This document shows, in pieces, positions 54,801 through 62,172 of a stretch of DNA of 64,000 bases (the first letter of the stretch is position 1; each line of letters starts with the position of its first letter). The notes beneath the pieces are model-generated. The model ran no database searches and was not told the DNA's origin. It worked only from the letters and a program-made list of their open reading frames with translations. Both the position numbers and the translations under genes were made by a program. Source of the DNA: Mesorhizobium loti R88b (GTDB lineage Bacteria; Pseudomonadota; Alphaproteobacteria; Rhizobiales; Rhizobiaceae); the NCBI RefSeq assembly GCF_013170845.1, contig NZ_CP033367.1:2109001-2173000 (forward strand). Direction: 5' to 3'.

Positions 54801-57387
54801 CGTTGGGGGCGGCGGCGGCTTTGGCGCCGATGCCTCCGGCAAGGCTCAGGTATCCCTCGGCGTCGGCGGGCTCGGTGGCGCGGGCGGTAACGGCGGCAAT
54901 GTTTATGTCGAACGCACCGGCACGATCGTTACCGAAGGCACGGACTCGGTGGCCATTATCGCACAATCCGTAGGCGGCGGCGGCGGCATAGGCGGCACCA
55001 GCTTTGGCCGGTTCGCGACCAGTGACGATGGCGACGGCCCTGATGGATTGACCCTGGAGATGCTGGACGGTTCAAAGGGCGTCAGTGGCACCGTGACCGT
55101 TATCCAGACCGGGGAGATCGAAACATTCGGTCTGCGCTCGCATGGCATAGTCGCGCAGGCGGTGGGAGGTGGCGGCGGTATCGCTGGCGGCCTGAACAAG
55201 GGCGCCGGCTCAGCGGGCGGCGTAGGCGACGCCAACGCCGCTTCGGCAACGGCAAACAGCTTGATAGTGATCCACGGCGATGAGAGCTACGCAATGTTCG
55301 GCCAGAGCGCTACTGGTCAAGGCAATTCCAATACGGTCACACTGACGGCGCAGGACAGCCTGTTTGCCCAAGGCGCGGATTCCGTGGCTGCTTATGGCGA
55401 AAGCACGGCCAGCGGCGTGAAGGGCAACATCGCCATAAACCTGAATGGCCAATACACGATCGGCGGCGCCGGTACCGGCGTGGCCGCGATGCTGGTTGGC
55501 GGCGCCGATAACACGCTGACCAACCACAGCCTGCTCTACGCCATGGGGGCAACGCCGACATTCGAGGTCCAGGCTTCTCAGTTCCAAGCGTTGAAAGCCT
55601 TACTTGTGGCGCCGGGTCCGGATCCGGTGGTGCCGACGAACGCGATCCTGGAGTCGCTGCTGGATGATTTCAGTCCATTCGCCATCACCGGCACCTCTGG
55701 TGATGACCATGTCGACAATTCGCCGCTGGGCGGCACACTTGGCCGCGTCATCGGCAATATCGATCTCGGCGGCGGCAACAACAGCTTCCATAACTTCGCC
55801 GATGCCTCGATGGTCGGTCTGAAGACCATCGATCTCGGCGGTGGGCTGTTCACCAATGACGGACTCTACACCAACCAGGGCATTGGTGTGGTTGCGACGG
55901 TCAATGTCGGCGGCGGATTCAAACAGGACAGTACCGGCAGTTTCGTTACCGACGTCGACCTCAACAACCAGATCACCGATGCTGTGGCGCTTACCGGCGC
56001 GGGCAACTTCAACGGCGAAGCGCCGCTGAACTTCCTTTCGATTGACAAGCTGTTCACGACGTATGTGGTTGCTAACGGCTCGGCGATGACCGACTCCGGC
56101 ATAACAGCGACGACCTTGCATCCGGCGGCAGGCTTCAATTTCGTGTTCAAGGTCGAAAACGGCACCGATCTGGTGCTGACCACCGACAACCAGACTTTCC
56201 TCCAACTCGCGCAAGATCCGCAAGCCGGCGTCAACGATCCGGGCGTGTACCAGATGGCGCAGTATCTCGACGACGTCGAGGCGTCGTCGAGCCCCGACAA
56301 TCCGATGGCGCGTTTGATCAATCTGTTGCGCTTCCTGCCGAGCGAGGCAGAGATTGGTGCCGCGTTGACCCGGCTGACGCCGCACTATGCCGTGCATACG
56401 TTCGACATGATCAATCGCGAAGCCGAAACCATGCTGGATACAGCGCGCGAGTGCACCGGTCCGGCCTCCAAGAATCAAGATGGGCGCTGCATCTGGGCAA
56501 CGATAACCCCGCAGGGCGAATACAGCCGTGACGCGGGTGCGGGAACCACCAGCCGCGATGATACCGAAAAAACAATGTCGCTTGGCGGCATTGGCGAGAT
56601 TGGCCAGAACTGGTCGCTGGGTGCCACCATCGGCCGCACCGAGTTCGATTCCAAGATTGGCTTTAATGGAGACCTGCTGTCGGAGACCACCGGTGAGGCC
56701 TGGCAGGCCTACGCGCTGGCCAAATACACCAACAAGAATTACTTCGTGGACTTTGCAGTCGGTGGCGGCACCGGTTCGTTCAAGGGCGAACGCGATACCC
56801 ATATCGATCCTGCGTTCTTCATTCCCGGTGAAACTTTAGACGGGACCTACCTGCCGGAAGAAGAGCTGCCTGGCATCGGCAGCAGCGTCACCTACACACA
56901 GAAGACAGCCATGTTCGGCGGTTCGGCACGGCTCGGCTTCACCCAGGAGATGGGTGCGTTCTATGTGCAGCCGACCGTGCAATTCGACGCGCGATGGTTG
57001 CGTGTCTCAGGCACGGAGGAGGGCTCAGTCGCAGCCTTCAACTTCGACGGCTCGGCCAATACCTACTATTCCGCAACGCCGGCGCTCGAGATCGGCGCCG
57101 ACATTCCGATCAGCGACCTTGCCAGTGTGCGCATCTACGGCAAGGCCGGGGCGGAGTTTTCCAACAAGGAGTGGGAAATCGAAGGCCGCTTCGCTGCGGC
57201 GGAGAATCTGCCCGGCAATCCCGCATTGCACTTGACGGAAGCTGTCGATTCGCCGCTCTATCGGGTCGGCGCTGGCATCGAGCTGAATGGCGTCAATGGC
57301 GTCGGCCTGTCGGTCAGATATAATGGCGCCTTCGGTGAAACGGTAAAACAGAACGCAGTCAGCGCGTCTCTCAAGGTCAGTTTCTAG
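48871..57387 (+). CDS. Giant glycine-rich-repeat autotransporter (type V secretion)
   Basis: This 2838-residue surface protein has a long signal sequence with a basic stretch, a hydrophobic core and a cleavage site near residue 79 (VHA|QVV). The passenger (about residues 80-2540) is a Gly/Asn/Thr-rich beta-helix of repeats of about 55-90 residues, each with AQS[VI]GGGGG-x-GG; I count about 29 copies. The C-terminal barrel (about 2540-2838) starts near CIWATITPQGEYSRD and ends in ASLKVSF with the terminal Phe required for Bam insertion. Residues 1475-1486 form a perfect EF-hand loop. The role (adhesion, biofilm or host contact) is inferred. IalB follows 36 bases later. Confidence 0.9.
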   Translation: MALLSMRAVARSLTSGSTRHEPGNALALGSSENREAASPKECAGRANRRFAILPKRLALLLGATALVGLSSLSTGIVHAQVVIDQNGAAAPDRGGGYDVDGDNGDDGHAIVDTNNADQLNVGASGYVGTANGGKGGNGGEGSIGTPLHTNGGEGGNGGHGGTVDITNNAHLSTNGDNHFGVAATAKGGNGGDGGSADAAATAESGDAGSGGAGGTASAKASSTSTIVTTGNRSYGIYSDASGGNGGQGGDFDVTVIGAGGNGGNGNSGGAASANNAGSVDTGGMFSYGMLVRSAGGTGGNGRGGPGIISNGGNGGAATNGGTVDGTNTSTGSIITRGDFASGMVVQSIGGGGGDGGGAFGLFGGGGAGAAGNNGNTATGTNDGTITTNGTGAIGMLVESVGGGGGDGGGAVGVVALGGRAGGGGTGGTVNANVGGTITTGDDGRGDGATGVLAQSVGGGGGNGGFAVSAGANIAVSIGGGGGTGGDGGIVNVNQAGSGATVHTHGSSAVGILAQSVGGGGGNGGGSISAGVFVSVGIGGSGGAAGAGQQVNYNIANVNVTTDGTDSAGIIAQSIGGGGGNGGFAIGAATLATIGVGGSGAAGGGANKVDMTTGGIVETKQDRSIGIIAQSIGGGGGNGGFTIGASLLATVGVGGTGSKGGDAGEVSFRTVDGGLQNITTHGFDSTGLVVQSIGGGGGNGGFSGAVGAVAAVAVGGSGAGGGDSKAVDATFNGTVDTSLDRSAGIIVQSVGGGGGNGGGVFTGSFAVSVGIGGDGGVGGATNTVKYTSDTTTITTGGNDSAGLIAQSVGGGGGNGGFSVNISAGVAVGIGGGSSKGSDGKRVDVDIGTATVTTTGDRSIGVLAQSVGGGGGSGGFTLAGSLAVSVGIGGKGAGGGNGGEVVATVRGGLISTSGEYSHAFVAQSIGGGGGAGGSTISAGLGVNVGVGGNGSVGGIGMNVTATNGAELKTDGIFSHGFLVQSVGGGGGSGGFSIAAGLGPAVSVAGSGDGGGSGGEVRATNTNNITTLQYGSMGLFAQSVGGGGGDGGFSYAVGTTAAVSVGGGGGKGGDGKLVDVENTANLIKTYGGLSHGILAQSVGGGGGNGGASNSVAVGLAAISVSIGGGGGGGGVGGDVIVNHTGDISVYGGGSKGIFAQSVGGNGGSGGDAFSLSAAANIYPYPAGALSVSVGGAGAAGGSGGTVEVTGNGHIASVANPDVLGSNNPDNGGGILAQSVGGRGGDGGRSRTYSGSFSPTVSINLGASIGGKGGGGGSGNTVTVKYGLNDPTSTIVTTGNNSNGILAQSIGGGGGNGGDSMAGAGGLGGTVTVNATVTVGGWGGSGNIGGTVIVTNAGKINTSGNTSNAILAQSIGGGGGSGGSASGTTASVSTGSNVNVNANVAIGGQGGDGNNGGAVTVTNSGILDTAGDFSNGILAQSIGGGGGAGGSADAKALNLGDSEGTTIDANLAIGGGGGDATGDRDHDGVTNQAEWATYALGLDSGSSGMKVIVDNSGNIHTHGYGSAGIVAQSVGGGGGVAGAATAGSQGKYGGSATVSVGAGIGLAGGDAGNGGEIQVSNSANIHTDLDESNGVTASSVGGGGGIGGAASSGVKADYAIGGSVGGLGGAAGIGGLVHVTNTATGEIRTLGNRSVGIFAQSIGGSGGAGGGGESHGSGATLTVNLVVGGFADGGGMGGNVIVENSGVITTGTLDPTTLARTGHGSHGIQAQSIGGGGGSGGAAGTTSEAADYQIAATLSGKGGKGGKGGDVTVTNNATGVITTAGDNADGIFAQSVGGGGGSAGAGNSQAKGGDTTVTLQLGGTGAGGANGGTVRVTNYGDITTLGVMSHGIFAQSIGGGGGASSSLTQASDGKTAIGIQLALADTIGPNKVVGAGADGGDVYVHHNAGTINTSGAGAFGIFAQSVGGGGGFGGSMTNASAGDGSYSLQVGVNGGFGGNGGNVEVLVAGDIHTTGALAHGVVAQSVGGGGGFGADASGKAQVSLGVGGLGGAGGNGGNVYVERTGTIVTEGTDSVAIIAQSVGGGGGIGGTSFGRFATSDDGDGPDGLTLEMLDGSKGVSGTVTVIQTGEIETFGLRSHGIVAQAVGGGGGIAGGLNKGAGSAGGVGDANAASATANSLIVIHGDESYAMFGQSATGQGNSNTVTLTAQDSLFAQGADSVAAYGESTASGVKGNIAINLNGQYTIGGAGTGVAAMLVGGADNTLTNHSLLYAMGATPTFEVQASQFQALKALLVAPGPDPVVPTNAILESLLDDFSPFAITGTSGDDHVDNSPLGGTLGRVIGNIDLGGGNNSFHNFADASMVGLKTIDLGGGLFTNDGLYTNQGIGVVATVNVGGGFKQDSTGSFVTDVDLNNQITDAVALTGAGNFNGEAPLNFLSIDKLFTTYVVANGSAMTDSGITATTLHPAAGFNFVFKVENGTDLVLTTDNQTFLQLAQDPQAGVNDPGVYQMAQYLDDVEASSSPDNPMARLINLLRFLPSEAEIGAALTRLTPHYAVHTFDMINREAETMLDTARECTGPASKNQDGRCIWATITPQGEYSRDAGAGTTSRDDTEKTMSLGGIGEIGQNWSLGATIGRTEFDSKIGFNGDLLSETTGEAWQAYALAKYTNKNYFVDFAVGGGTGSFKGERDTHIDPAFFIPGETLDGTYLPEEELPGIGSSVTYTQKTAMFGGSARLGFTQEMGAFYVQPTVQFDARWLRVSGTEEGSVAAFNFDGSANTYYSATPALEIGADIPISDLASVRIYGKAGAEFSNKEWEIEGRFAAAENLPGNPALHLTEAVDSPLYRVGAGIELNGVNGVGLSVRYNGAFGETVKQNAVSASLKVSF

Positions 57388-57422
57388 CTGGCTCGAGACG
57401 GAGCCGGGCGGGAGGGGTCTTG

Positions 57423-58004
57423 ATGAGGAAATACGCGTATTTTGCAGCGATGCTGGGTGTTGCCGCTATTGTCGGTCTGCCAGCTCTTGCCGCCCAGACC
57501 AAGGGCGACAAGGTGGCGGCAACGCCGCCTGCGGCAGCGGATGTTCCGCAACTGCCCGGCGGCGCATCGGCCTTGTCCGAAACCCATGGCGACTGGACGG
57601 TCAATTGCCAGATATCGGGCACGACTAAGGTCTGCAGCCTGTCGCACCAGCAGTTCAACAAGCAAAACAACCAGCGCCTGCTGGCGATCGAGTTGTCGAG
57701 CAAGACCGGTGACGATGCGACCGGAACCCTTGCGCTGCCGTTCGGCCTGGCCTTGGCCAAGGGCGTCAACCTGACCATCGATGACCAGAAACTGGATGGC
57801 AGCCTGCCGTTCAACACCTGCCAGGTCGTCGGCTGCCTGGTGCCGGTGGCTTTCGATGGCAATGTCACGCCACTGCTCAAGGCAGGCACCACGCTGAAGA
57901 TCGACGCCTTCGCGGCGGATACGGGGCAAGCGGTGAGCTTTTCCATTCCGCTCAATGGTTTTAGCGGGGCGCTCGCCCGCACAGCGGAACTCCTGGCCAA
58001 CTGA
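57423..58004 (+). CDS. Invasion-associated locus B (IalB) family protein
   Basis: This 193-residue secreted protein has a signal peptide ending near ALAAQ (about residue 25). The IalB/DUF domain follows: THGDWTVNCQISGTTKVCSLSHQQF near residue 55, LPFGLALAKGVNLTIDDQKL near residue 100, and a second Cys pair in FNTCQVVGCLVPVAF near residue 128. IalB was named for Bartonella erythrocyte invasion; rhizobial homologues are usual periplasmic or surface proteins of unknown role. The ATG at 57423 has GGAGGGG at about five bases. Its gap to the autotransporter is only 35 bases, so it may be co-transcribed with it. Confidence 0.85.
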   Translation: MRKYAYFAAMLGVAAIVGLPALAAQTKGDKVAATPPAAADVPQLPGGASALSETHGDWTVNCQISGTTKVCSLSHQQFNKQNNQRLLAIELSSKTGDDATGTLALPFGLALAKGVNLTIDDQKLDGSLPFNTCQVVGCLVPVAFDGNVTPLLKAGTTLKIDAFAADTGQAVSFSIPLNGFSGALARTAELLAN

Positions 58005-58029
58005 CGGCTTAGACCACTGTAAGCAACAG

Positions 58030-58060
58030 GGTGTTGACGGCAGACGCTTCCGCCAACACC
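58030..58060. terminator. Candidate bidirectional terminator between ialB-like gene and coaBC
   Basis: GGTGTTG (58030-58036) pairs with CAACACC (58054-58060), and the inner CGG pairs with CCG across one mismatch, for a ten-pair stem with a 9-base loop. It lies between convergent genes, one base before the coaBC stop codon. There is no strong T-run on either side, so the assignment rests on position. Confidence 0.45.
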
Positions 58061-59530
58061 TCACACGACAATCGTTTTCAACCGCTCGGCAATGAGGGCG
58101 GCGAGCCGCGCCGCCACCTCGTCCTTGGTCATCTCGGGCCATTCCTCGACGCCGGCCTTCGATACGATCCGCACCCGGTTGCGGTCACCGCCCATCACGC
58201 CTGAAGGGCCGATACCGCTTTCGTGCGACACATCGTTGGCGACGATGAAATCGGCGCCTTTCTTCCTGAGCTTGGCCTCGGCGTTACGCAAAAGATCCTG
58301 CGTCTCGGCGGCGAAGCCGACGACGAGGCCAGGTCGCTGGCTGTGATGACCGACGCCAGCCAGGATGTCGGGATTTTCGACCATGCGCAGCATGGGCGGG
58401 CCGTCGCCGGCCACCTTCTTGATCTTCTCATCCGCTGAATTCTCGGTGCGCCAGTCGGCAACGGCGGCGACGAACACCGCGGCTTCAGCGGGCAGAAGCT
58501 GTTCGACCGCATCGCGCATTTCCTGCGCACGCTCGACATGGATGGTTTTCACCCCGACGGGATCGGCGATGCTGACCGGACCGGAGACGAGATGCACGTC
58601 GGCACCAAGTCTTGCCAATGCCGCAGCAATCGCATGGCCCTGCTTGCCGGACGAGCGGTTGGCGATATAGCGCACCGGGTCGATCGGTTCGCGCGTCGGA
58701 CCGGACGTGACGATGATCTTGCGGCCCGCCAGCGGTTTGGGGCCGGCATCGAGCAGCGCCTCGATAGCGGCGACGATCTCCAGCGGTTCGGCCATGCGGC
58801 CATCGCCGGCTTCATTGCTCTCGGCCATCTCGCCCCTGGCCGGGCCGACGAAGGCAATGCCGTCCTTGCCCAGTGTCGCGCGGTTGCGGCGGGTCGCCGG
58901 GTGTGCCCACATCCTGGGGTTCATCGCCGGCGCCATCAGCACCGGCTTGTCGGTGGCGATGAGCACGGTCGAGGCGAGATCGTTGGCATGGCCGTTGGCA
59001 AGCTTTGCCATCAAATCGGCGGTGGCGGGAGTGACCACCAGAAGGTCGGCCTCGCGCGACAGTCTGATGTGGCCGACATCATGTTCGTCATTGCGGTCGA
59101 ACAATTCGGTGAAGACGTGGTCGGCCGAGAGTGCGCCGACCGACAGCGTGGTGACGAATTCCTGCGCCGCCGTAGTCATGACAACCCGTACCGCAGCACC
59201 GCGCTCGCGCAGCCGGCGGATCAGGTCGAGCGCCTTGTAGGCGGCGATGCCGCCGCCAATGATGAGCAGGATGCGCTTGCCGGAGAGGGTACCGCGCGGG
59301 AAGGTCTTGCCTGCCGGAGAGGCAGCCGGCGTCACTGGGCTGTGTACGCTCGTCAGTTCGCGCAGTGTCTGTTCGATCCGGTCGATGCGGTCTGGTTCGA
59401 TCTGACCGTCGACGGCGGCCCGGATCATCACCCGCGCTTGTTCTTCCATCGAGCGGTTGTTCTCGGCCGCCAGCCGGCGCAGCAGTTCCTTGACCTCGTC
59501 ATCAAGGTTGCGGATCGTGATGCTTGCCAT
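58061..59530 (-). CDS. coaBC: Fusion: FitA-like ribbon-helix-helix domain plus CoaBC
   Basis: This is a 489-residue protein. Residues 1-42 (MASITIRNLDDEVKELLRRL, with NNRSMEEQARVMIR) are a ribbon-helix-helix of the FitA/VapB antitoxin type. A 45-residue linker follows, then complete CoaBC. CoaC has GKRILLIIGGGIAAYKALD near residue 85, the His of DVGHIRLSREADLLVVTPAT near residue 155 and PAMNPRMWAHP near residue 200. CoaB has VTSGPTREPIDPVRYIANR near residue 265. CoaBC makes 4-phosphopantetheine for coenzyme A. No internal start with a ribosome site precedes CoaC, so the fusion is read from the ATG at 59530. No toxin gene is adjacent. Confidence 0.9.
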   Translation of the reverse strand: MASITIRNLDDEVKELLRRLAAENNRSMEEQARVMIRAAVDGQIEPDRIDRIEQTLRELTSVHSPVTPAASPAGKTFPRGTLSGKRILLIIGGGIAAYKALDLIRRLRERGAAVRVVMTTAAQEFVTTLSVGALSADHVFTELFDRNDEHDVGHIRLSREADLLVVTPATADLMAKLANGHANDLASTVLIATDKPVLMAPAMNPRMWAHPATRRNRATLGKDGIAFVGPARGEMAESNEAGDGRMAEPLEIVAAIEALLDAGPKPLAGRKIIVTSGPTREPIDPVRYIANRSSGKQGHAIAAALARLGADVHLVSGPVSIADPVGVKTIHVERAQEMRDAVEQLLPAEAAVFVAAVADWRTENSADEKIKKVAGDGPPMLRMVENPDILAGVGHHSQRPGLVVGFAAETQDLLRNAEAKLRKKGADFIVANDVSHESGIGPSGVMGGDRNRVRIVSKAGVEEWPEMTKDEVAARLAALIAERLKTIVV

Positions 59531-59532
59531 GC

Positions 59533-59580
59533 GATTGCACTCTGCTCCTCCATCTCGATGGCAATGATAGCAATGCAATC
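59533..59580. promoter_or_regulatory. Inverted repeat upstream of the coaBC fusion
   Basis: GATTGCA (59533-59539) and TGCAATC (59574-59580) are perfect inverted copies, and GCAATGATA and GCAATGCAA lie in tandem at 59561-59578. Ribbon-helix-helix antitoxins bind such short dyads to repress their own operon, so this may be an autoregulatory site of the fused domain. The stretch is the 86-base gap between the ubiB stop and the coaBC start. Confidence 0.35.
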
Positions 59581-59616
59581 AAATCATCGCAAGTTGGGGA
59601 CAAGGCCGCGACGGAG

Positions 59617-61191
59617 CTAGAGCAACTTCCACGCGATATAGACCAGCGTCAGCGCGATCACCCACAGGGCCGCGCGGCCGGAGCGGCTGTAGCGGGCCTC
59701 GGCCTTGCCGATGGCGTGGGCGGTGGTTTCGTCGAAGCGCAGGCCGTGCTCGGCCATCAGGTCGATCTCGCGCGACAGCCGGTCGGTGCGCGCCGCAAGT
59801 TCGGGTATCTGGCGGGCGAGCGTCAGTAGCGCCTTGGCGCCGTCACGGGCATCGATCATCATGCCGCGCGGGCCGAGGTTGCCTGATATCCAGCCGCCGA
59901 CCACCGGTTCGGCCGTCTTCCACATGTTGAAGGCCGGGTCGAGCGTGCGCGCCACGCCTTCGACCACGACCATGGTCTTTTGCAGCAGGATGAGCTCCGG
60001 GCGCGTTGCCATGTCGAAGAGTTCGGTCACCTCGAACAGCAGCGTCAAAAGCTTGGCCATCGAAATGGTCTCGGCCGGCTGGCCATGGATCGGCTCGCCA
60101 ATGGCGCGGATGGCTTGCGCGAAAGCCGCGACATTGTGCTGGCGCGGCACATAGCCGGCCTCGAAATGCACCTCGGCGACGCGCAGATAATCGCGGGTGA
60201 TGAAGCCGTAGAGGATCTCGGCGAGGAAGCGGCGCTCCTTCTTGCCGAGACGCCCGGCGATGCCGAGATCGACGGCGACGATGGTGCCGTTTGCTTCGAC
60301 GAAAAGGTTGCCCGGATGCATGTCGGCGTGGAAGAAACCGTCGCGCAGCGTATGGCGCAGGAAGGACTGGATCAGATTGGCGGCTATCGCCTTGAGATCG
60401 TGGCCGGCCTCCTCCAGACCGGCGATGTTGTTCATCTTGATGCCGTCGACCCACTCCATGGTCAGCACGTCGCGGCCGGTTCGCTCCCAGTCGACGGATG
60501 GCACGCGAAAGCCGGGGTCGTCCCTGGTGTTTTCGCCGAGTTCGGAGAGTGCCGCCGCCTCGAGGCGCAGGTCCATCTCGATCTTGGTGGTCTGCGCCAG
60601 CGTCTCGGTCACCTCGACAGGGCGCAGCCGGCGCGAGGAGGGGATGTATTTCTCCTGCAGGCGGGCGGCGAGGAAATAGCTTTCGAGATCCTGGAAGAAG
60701 CGGCGCCGCACGCCTGGCCGGATCACCTTGACCGCGACCTTGGTGGCAACGCCGTCATGGACGGTGTCGGCGGCATGGACCTGGGCGATGGAGGCGGCTG
60801 CGACCGGGTCGCCGAACGCAGCATAGAGATCGCCGATCTTGCGCCCGAGCGAGGCTTCGATGGCAGCGACCGCCTCGGCCTTGGGGAAGGTGTGCATCTT
60901 GTCCTGCAGCATGGCGAGATCGAGCGCCATGTCGTTGCCGACAACGTCTGGCCGCGTCGCCAGGAACTGGCCGAGCTTGACATAGGATGGGCCAAGCCGG
61001 ACCACGGCCTTGGCCAGCCGGTCGCTGCGCTCATAGTCGAGCGCGCGGCGGCGGGTGAACAGCCGCGCCAGCCGCCAGCCGAGTTTCGGCAGGCCGGTCA
61101 GTTCCTCGCCCGGCAGAGCGGCGACGACGCCTTCGCGCACCAGTACCCAGCCGGCCCGTACGAGCCGAAATCCTGCGCTGACGGTGCTCAT
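59617..61191 (-). CDS. ubiB: Ubiquinone biosynthesis kinase-like protein UbiB
   Basis: This 524-residue atypical kinase of the ABC1/ADCK family is required for ubiquinone synthesis. The KxGQ-type motif is YVKLGQFLATRPD near residue 78. The kinase core has the lysine in VAVKVIRPGVRR near residue 165, EAAALSELGENT near residue 225 and the catalytic loop FFHADMHPGNLFVE near residue 303. Two hydrophobic segments lie at the C-terminus (about 500-524). The ATG at 61191 has no good Shine-Dalgarno site; an ATG at 61203 is possible. It follows ubiE and precedes coaBC, as in many rhizobia. Confidence 0.95.
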   Translation of the reverse strand: MSTVSAGFRLVRAGWVLVREGVVAALPGEELTGLPKLGWRLARLFTRRRALDYERSDRLAKAVVRLGPSYVKLGQFLATRPDVVGNDMALDLAMLQDKMHTFPKAEAVAAIEASLGRKIGDLYAAFGDPVAAASIAQVHAADTVHDGVATKVAVKVIRPGVRRRFFQDLESYFLAARLQEKYIPSSRRLRPVEVTETLAQTTKIEMDLRLEAAALSELGENTRDDPGFRVPSVDWERTGRDVLTMEWVDGIKMNNIAGLEEAGHDLKAIAANLIQSFLRHTLRDGFFHADMHPGNLFVEANGTIVAVDLGIAGRLGKKERRFLAEILYGFITRDYLRVAEVHFEAGYVPRQHNVAAFAQAIRAIGEPIHGQPAETISMAKLLTLLFEVTELFDMATRPELILLQKTMVVVEGVARTLDPAFNMWKTAEPVVGGWISGNLGPRGMMIDARDGAKALLTLARQIPELAARTDRLSREIDLMAEHGLRFDETTAHAIGKAEARYSRSGRAALWVIALTLVYIAWKLL

Positions 61192-61261
61192 GGCCGGGCC
61201 CATCCTGCCGGTTCTTCGAACCGGCACAAGCCATAGCCAGGATGGGAAATGCGGTGCAGCC

Positions 61262-62038
61262 TCAAAGCTTCCAGCCCGAATGCAGGGCCGCGATGCCGCC
61301 GGAATAGTTGCGGAAGGAAACGCGGTCGAAACCGGCGCGGGAAATCATCGCCGCGAAGTTCTGCTGGTTGGGGAATTTCGCGATCGATTCGACCAGATAG
61401 GAATAGGGCTCGCCGTCACCGGTCACCATCTTGCCGATCCTGGGAATGGCGTTGAACGACCAGGCTTCATAGACCTTGTCGAGCAGCGGCATCTCGACCT
61501 CTGAAAACTCCAGGCACAGGAACCGCCCGCCCGGCTTCAGCACGCGGAACGCTTCGCTGAGCGCGACATCGATGCGCGGCACGTTGCGAATGCCGAAAGC
61601 GATGGTGTAGGCGTCGAATGTTGCGTCAGGGAAGGGCAATTCCTCGGCATTGGCTTCGACGAAATCCGTATTCCCGGACAGGCCCTTCTTTTCCGCACGG
61701 TCACGGCCGACGGTGAGCATCGAGCCATTGATGTCAAGCACGGTGGCATGGGCATGGCCGTGGCTGGCGTCGACAATGCGGAAGGCGATGTCGCCAGTGC
61801 CGCCGGCCACATCCAGAACCTTCCAGCCGGCGCGCTTCGGCGGATTGAGCCATGTCACCATGGCGTCCTTCCACAGCCGGTGCAGGCCAGCCGACATCAG
61901 ATCGTTCATCAGGTCGTAGCGGTTGGCGACCTTGTGGAAAACATCGTTGACCAGGGACTGCTTCTCGCCTTCCCCTACACGCTTGAAACCATAAGAGGTT
62001 TCCATGCCGCCCGCGGCCGTGGTTCTCTCAACTGACAT
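61262..62038 (-). CDS. ubiE: Demethylmenaquinone/ubiquinone methyltransferase UbiE
   Basis: This 258-residue SAM-dependent C-methyltransferase acts in ubiquinone synthesis. SAM motif [16 protein letters not shown] is near residue 72. The UbiE signatures are [18 protein letters not shown] near residue 41 and the C-terminal [44 protein letters not shown] near residue 148 is also typical. The ubiE-ubiB-coaBC order is the usual one; the DNA glycosylase mutM that often lies upstream is replaced here by a divergent adenosine deaminase gene. Confidence 0.95.
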   Translation of the reverse strand: MSVERTTAAGGMETSYGFKRVGEGEKQSLVNDVFHKVANRYDLMNDLMSAGLHRLWKDAMVTWLNPPKRAGWKVLDVAGGTGDIAFRIVDASHGHAHATVLDINGSMLTVGRDRAEKKGLSGNTDFVEANAEELPFPDATFDAYTIAFGIRNVPRIDVALSEAFRVLKPGGRFLCLEFSEVEMPLLDKVYEAWSFNAIPRIGKMVTGDGEPYSYLVESIAKFPNQQNFAAMISRAGFDRVSFRNYSGGIAALHSGWKL

Positions 62039-62172
62039 TTTTTTGATCCGTCATAAAACCGGCGGGACCATAGCCGATCGATGATGCGGGCGCTATTGTT
62101 TAAGGCGCGGTGTTCAGCCGCGCTTCCAGGTGGTGGGTTTTCAAGACCTGGACTGACCGACGGGATGTTTGA

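Noticed and set aside
48871..57387. Regular short repeats as a possible CRISPR array
   Set aside because: The repeats are in frame, degenerate and 160-270 bases apart at the DNA level, without conserved spacers or cas genes; they encode the glycine-rich passenger.
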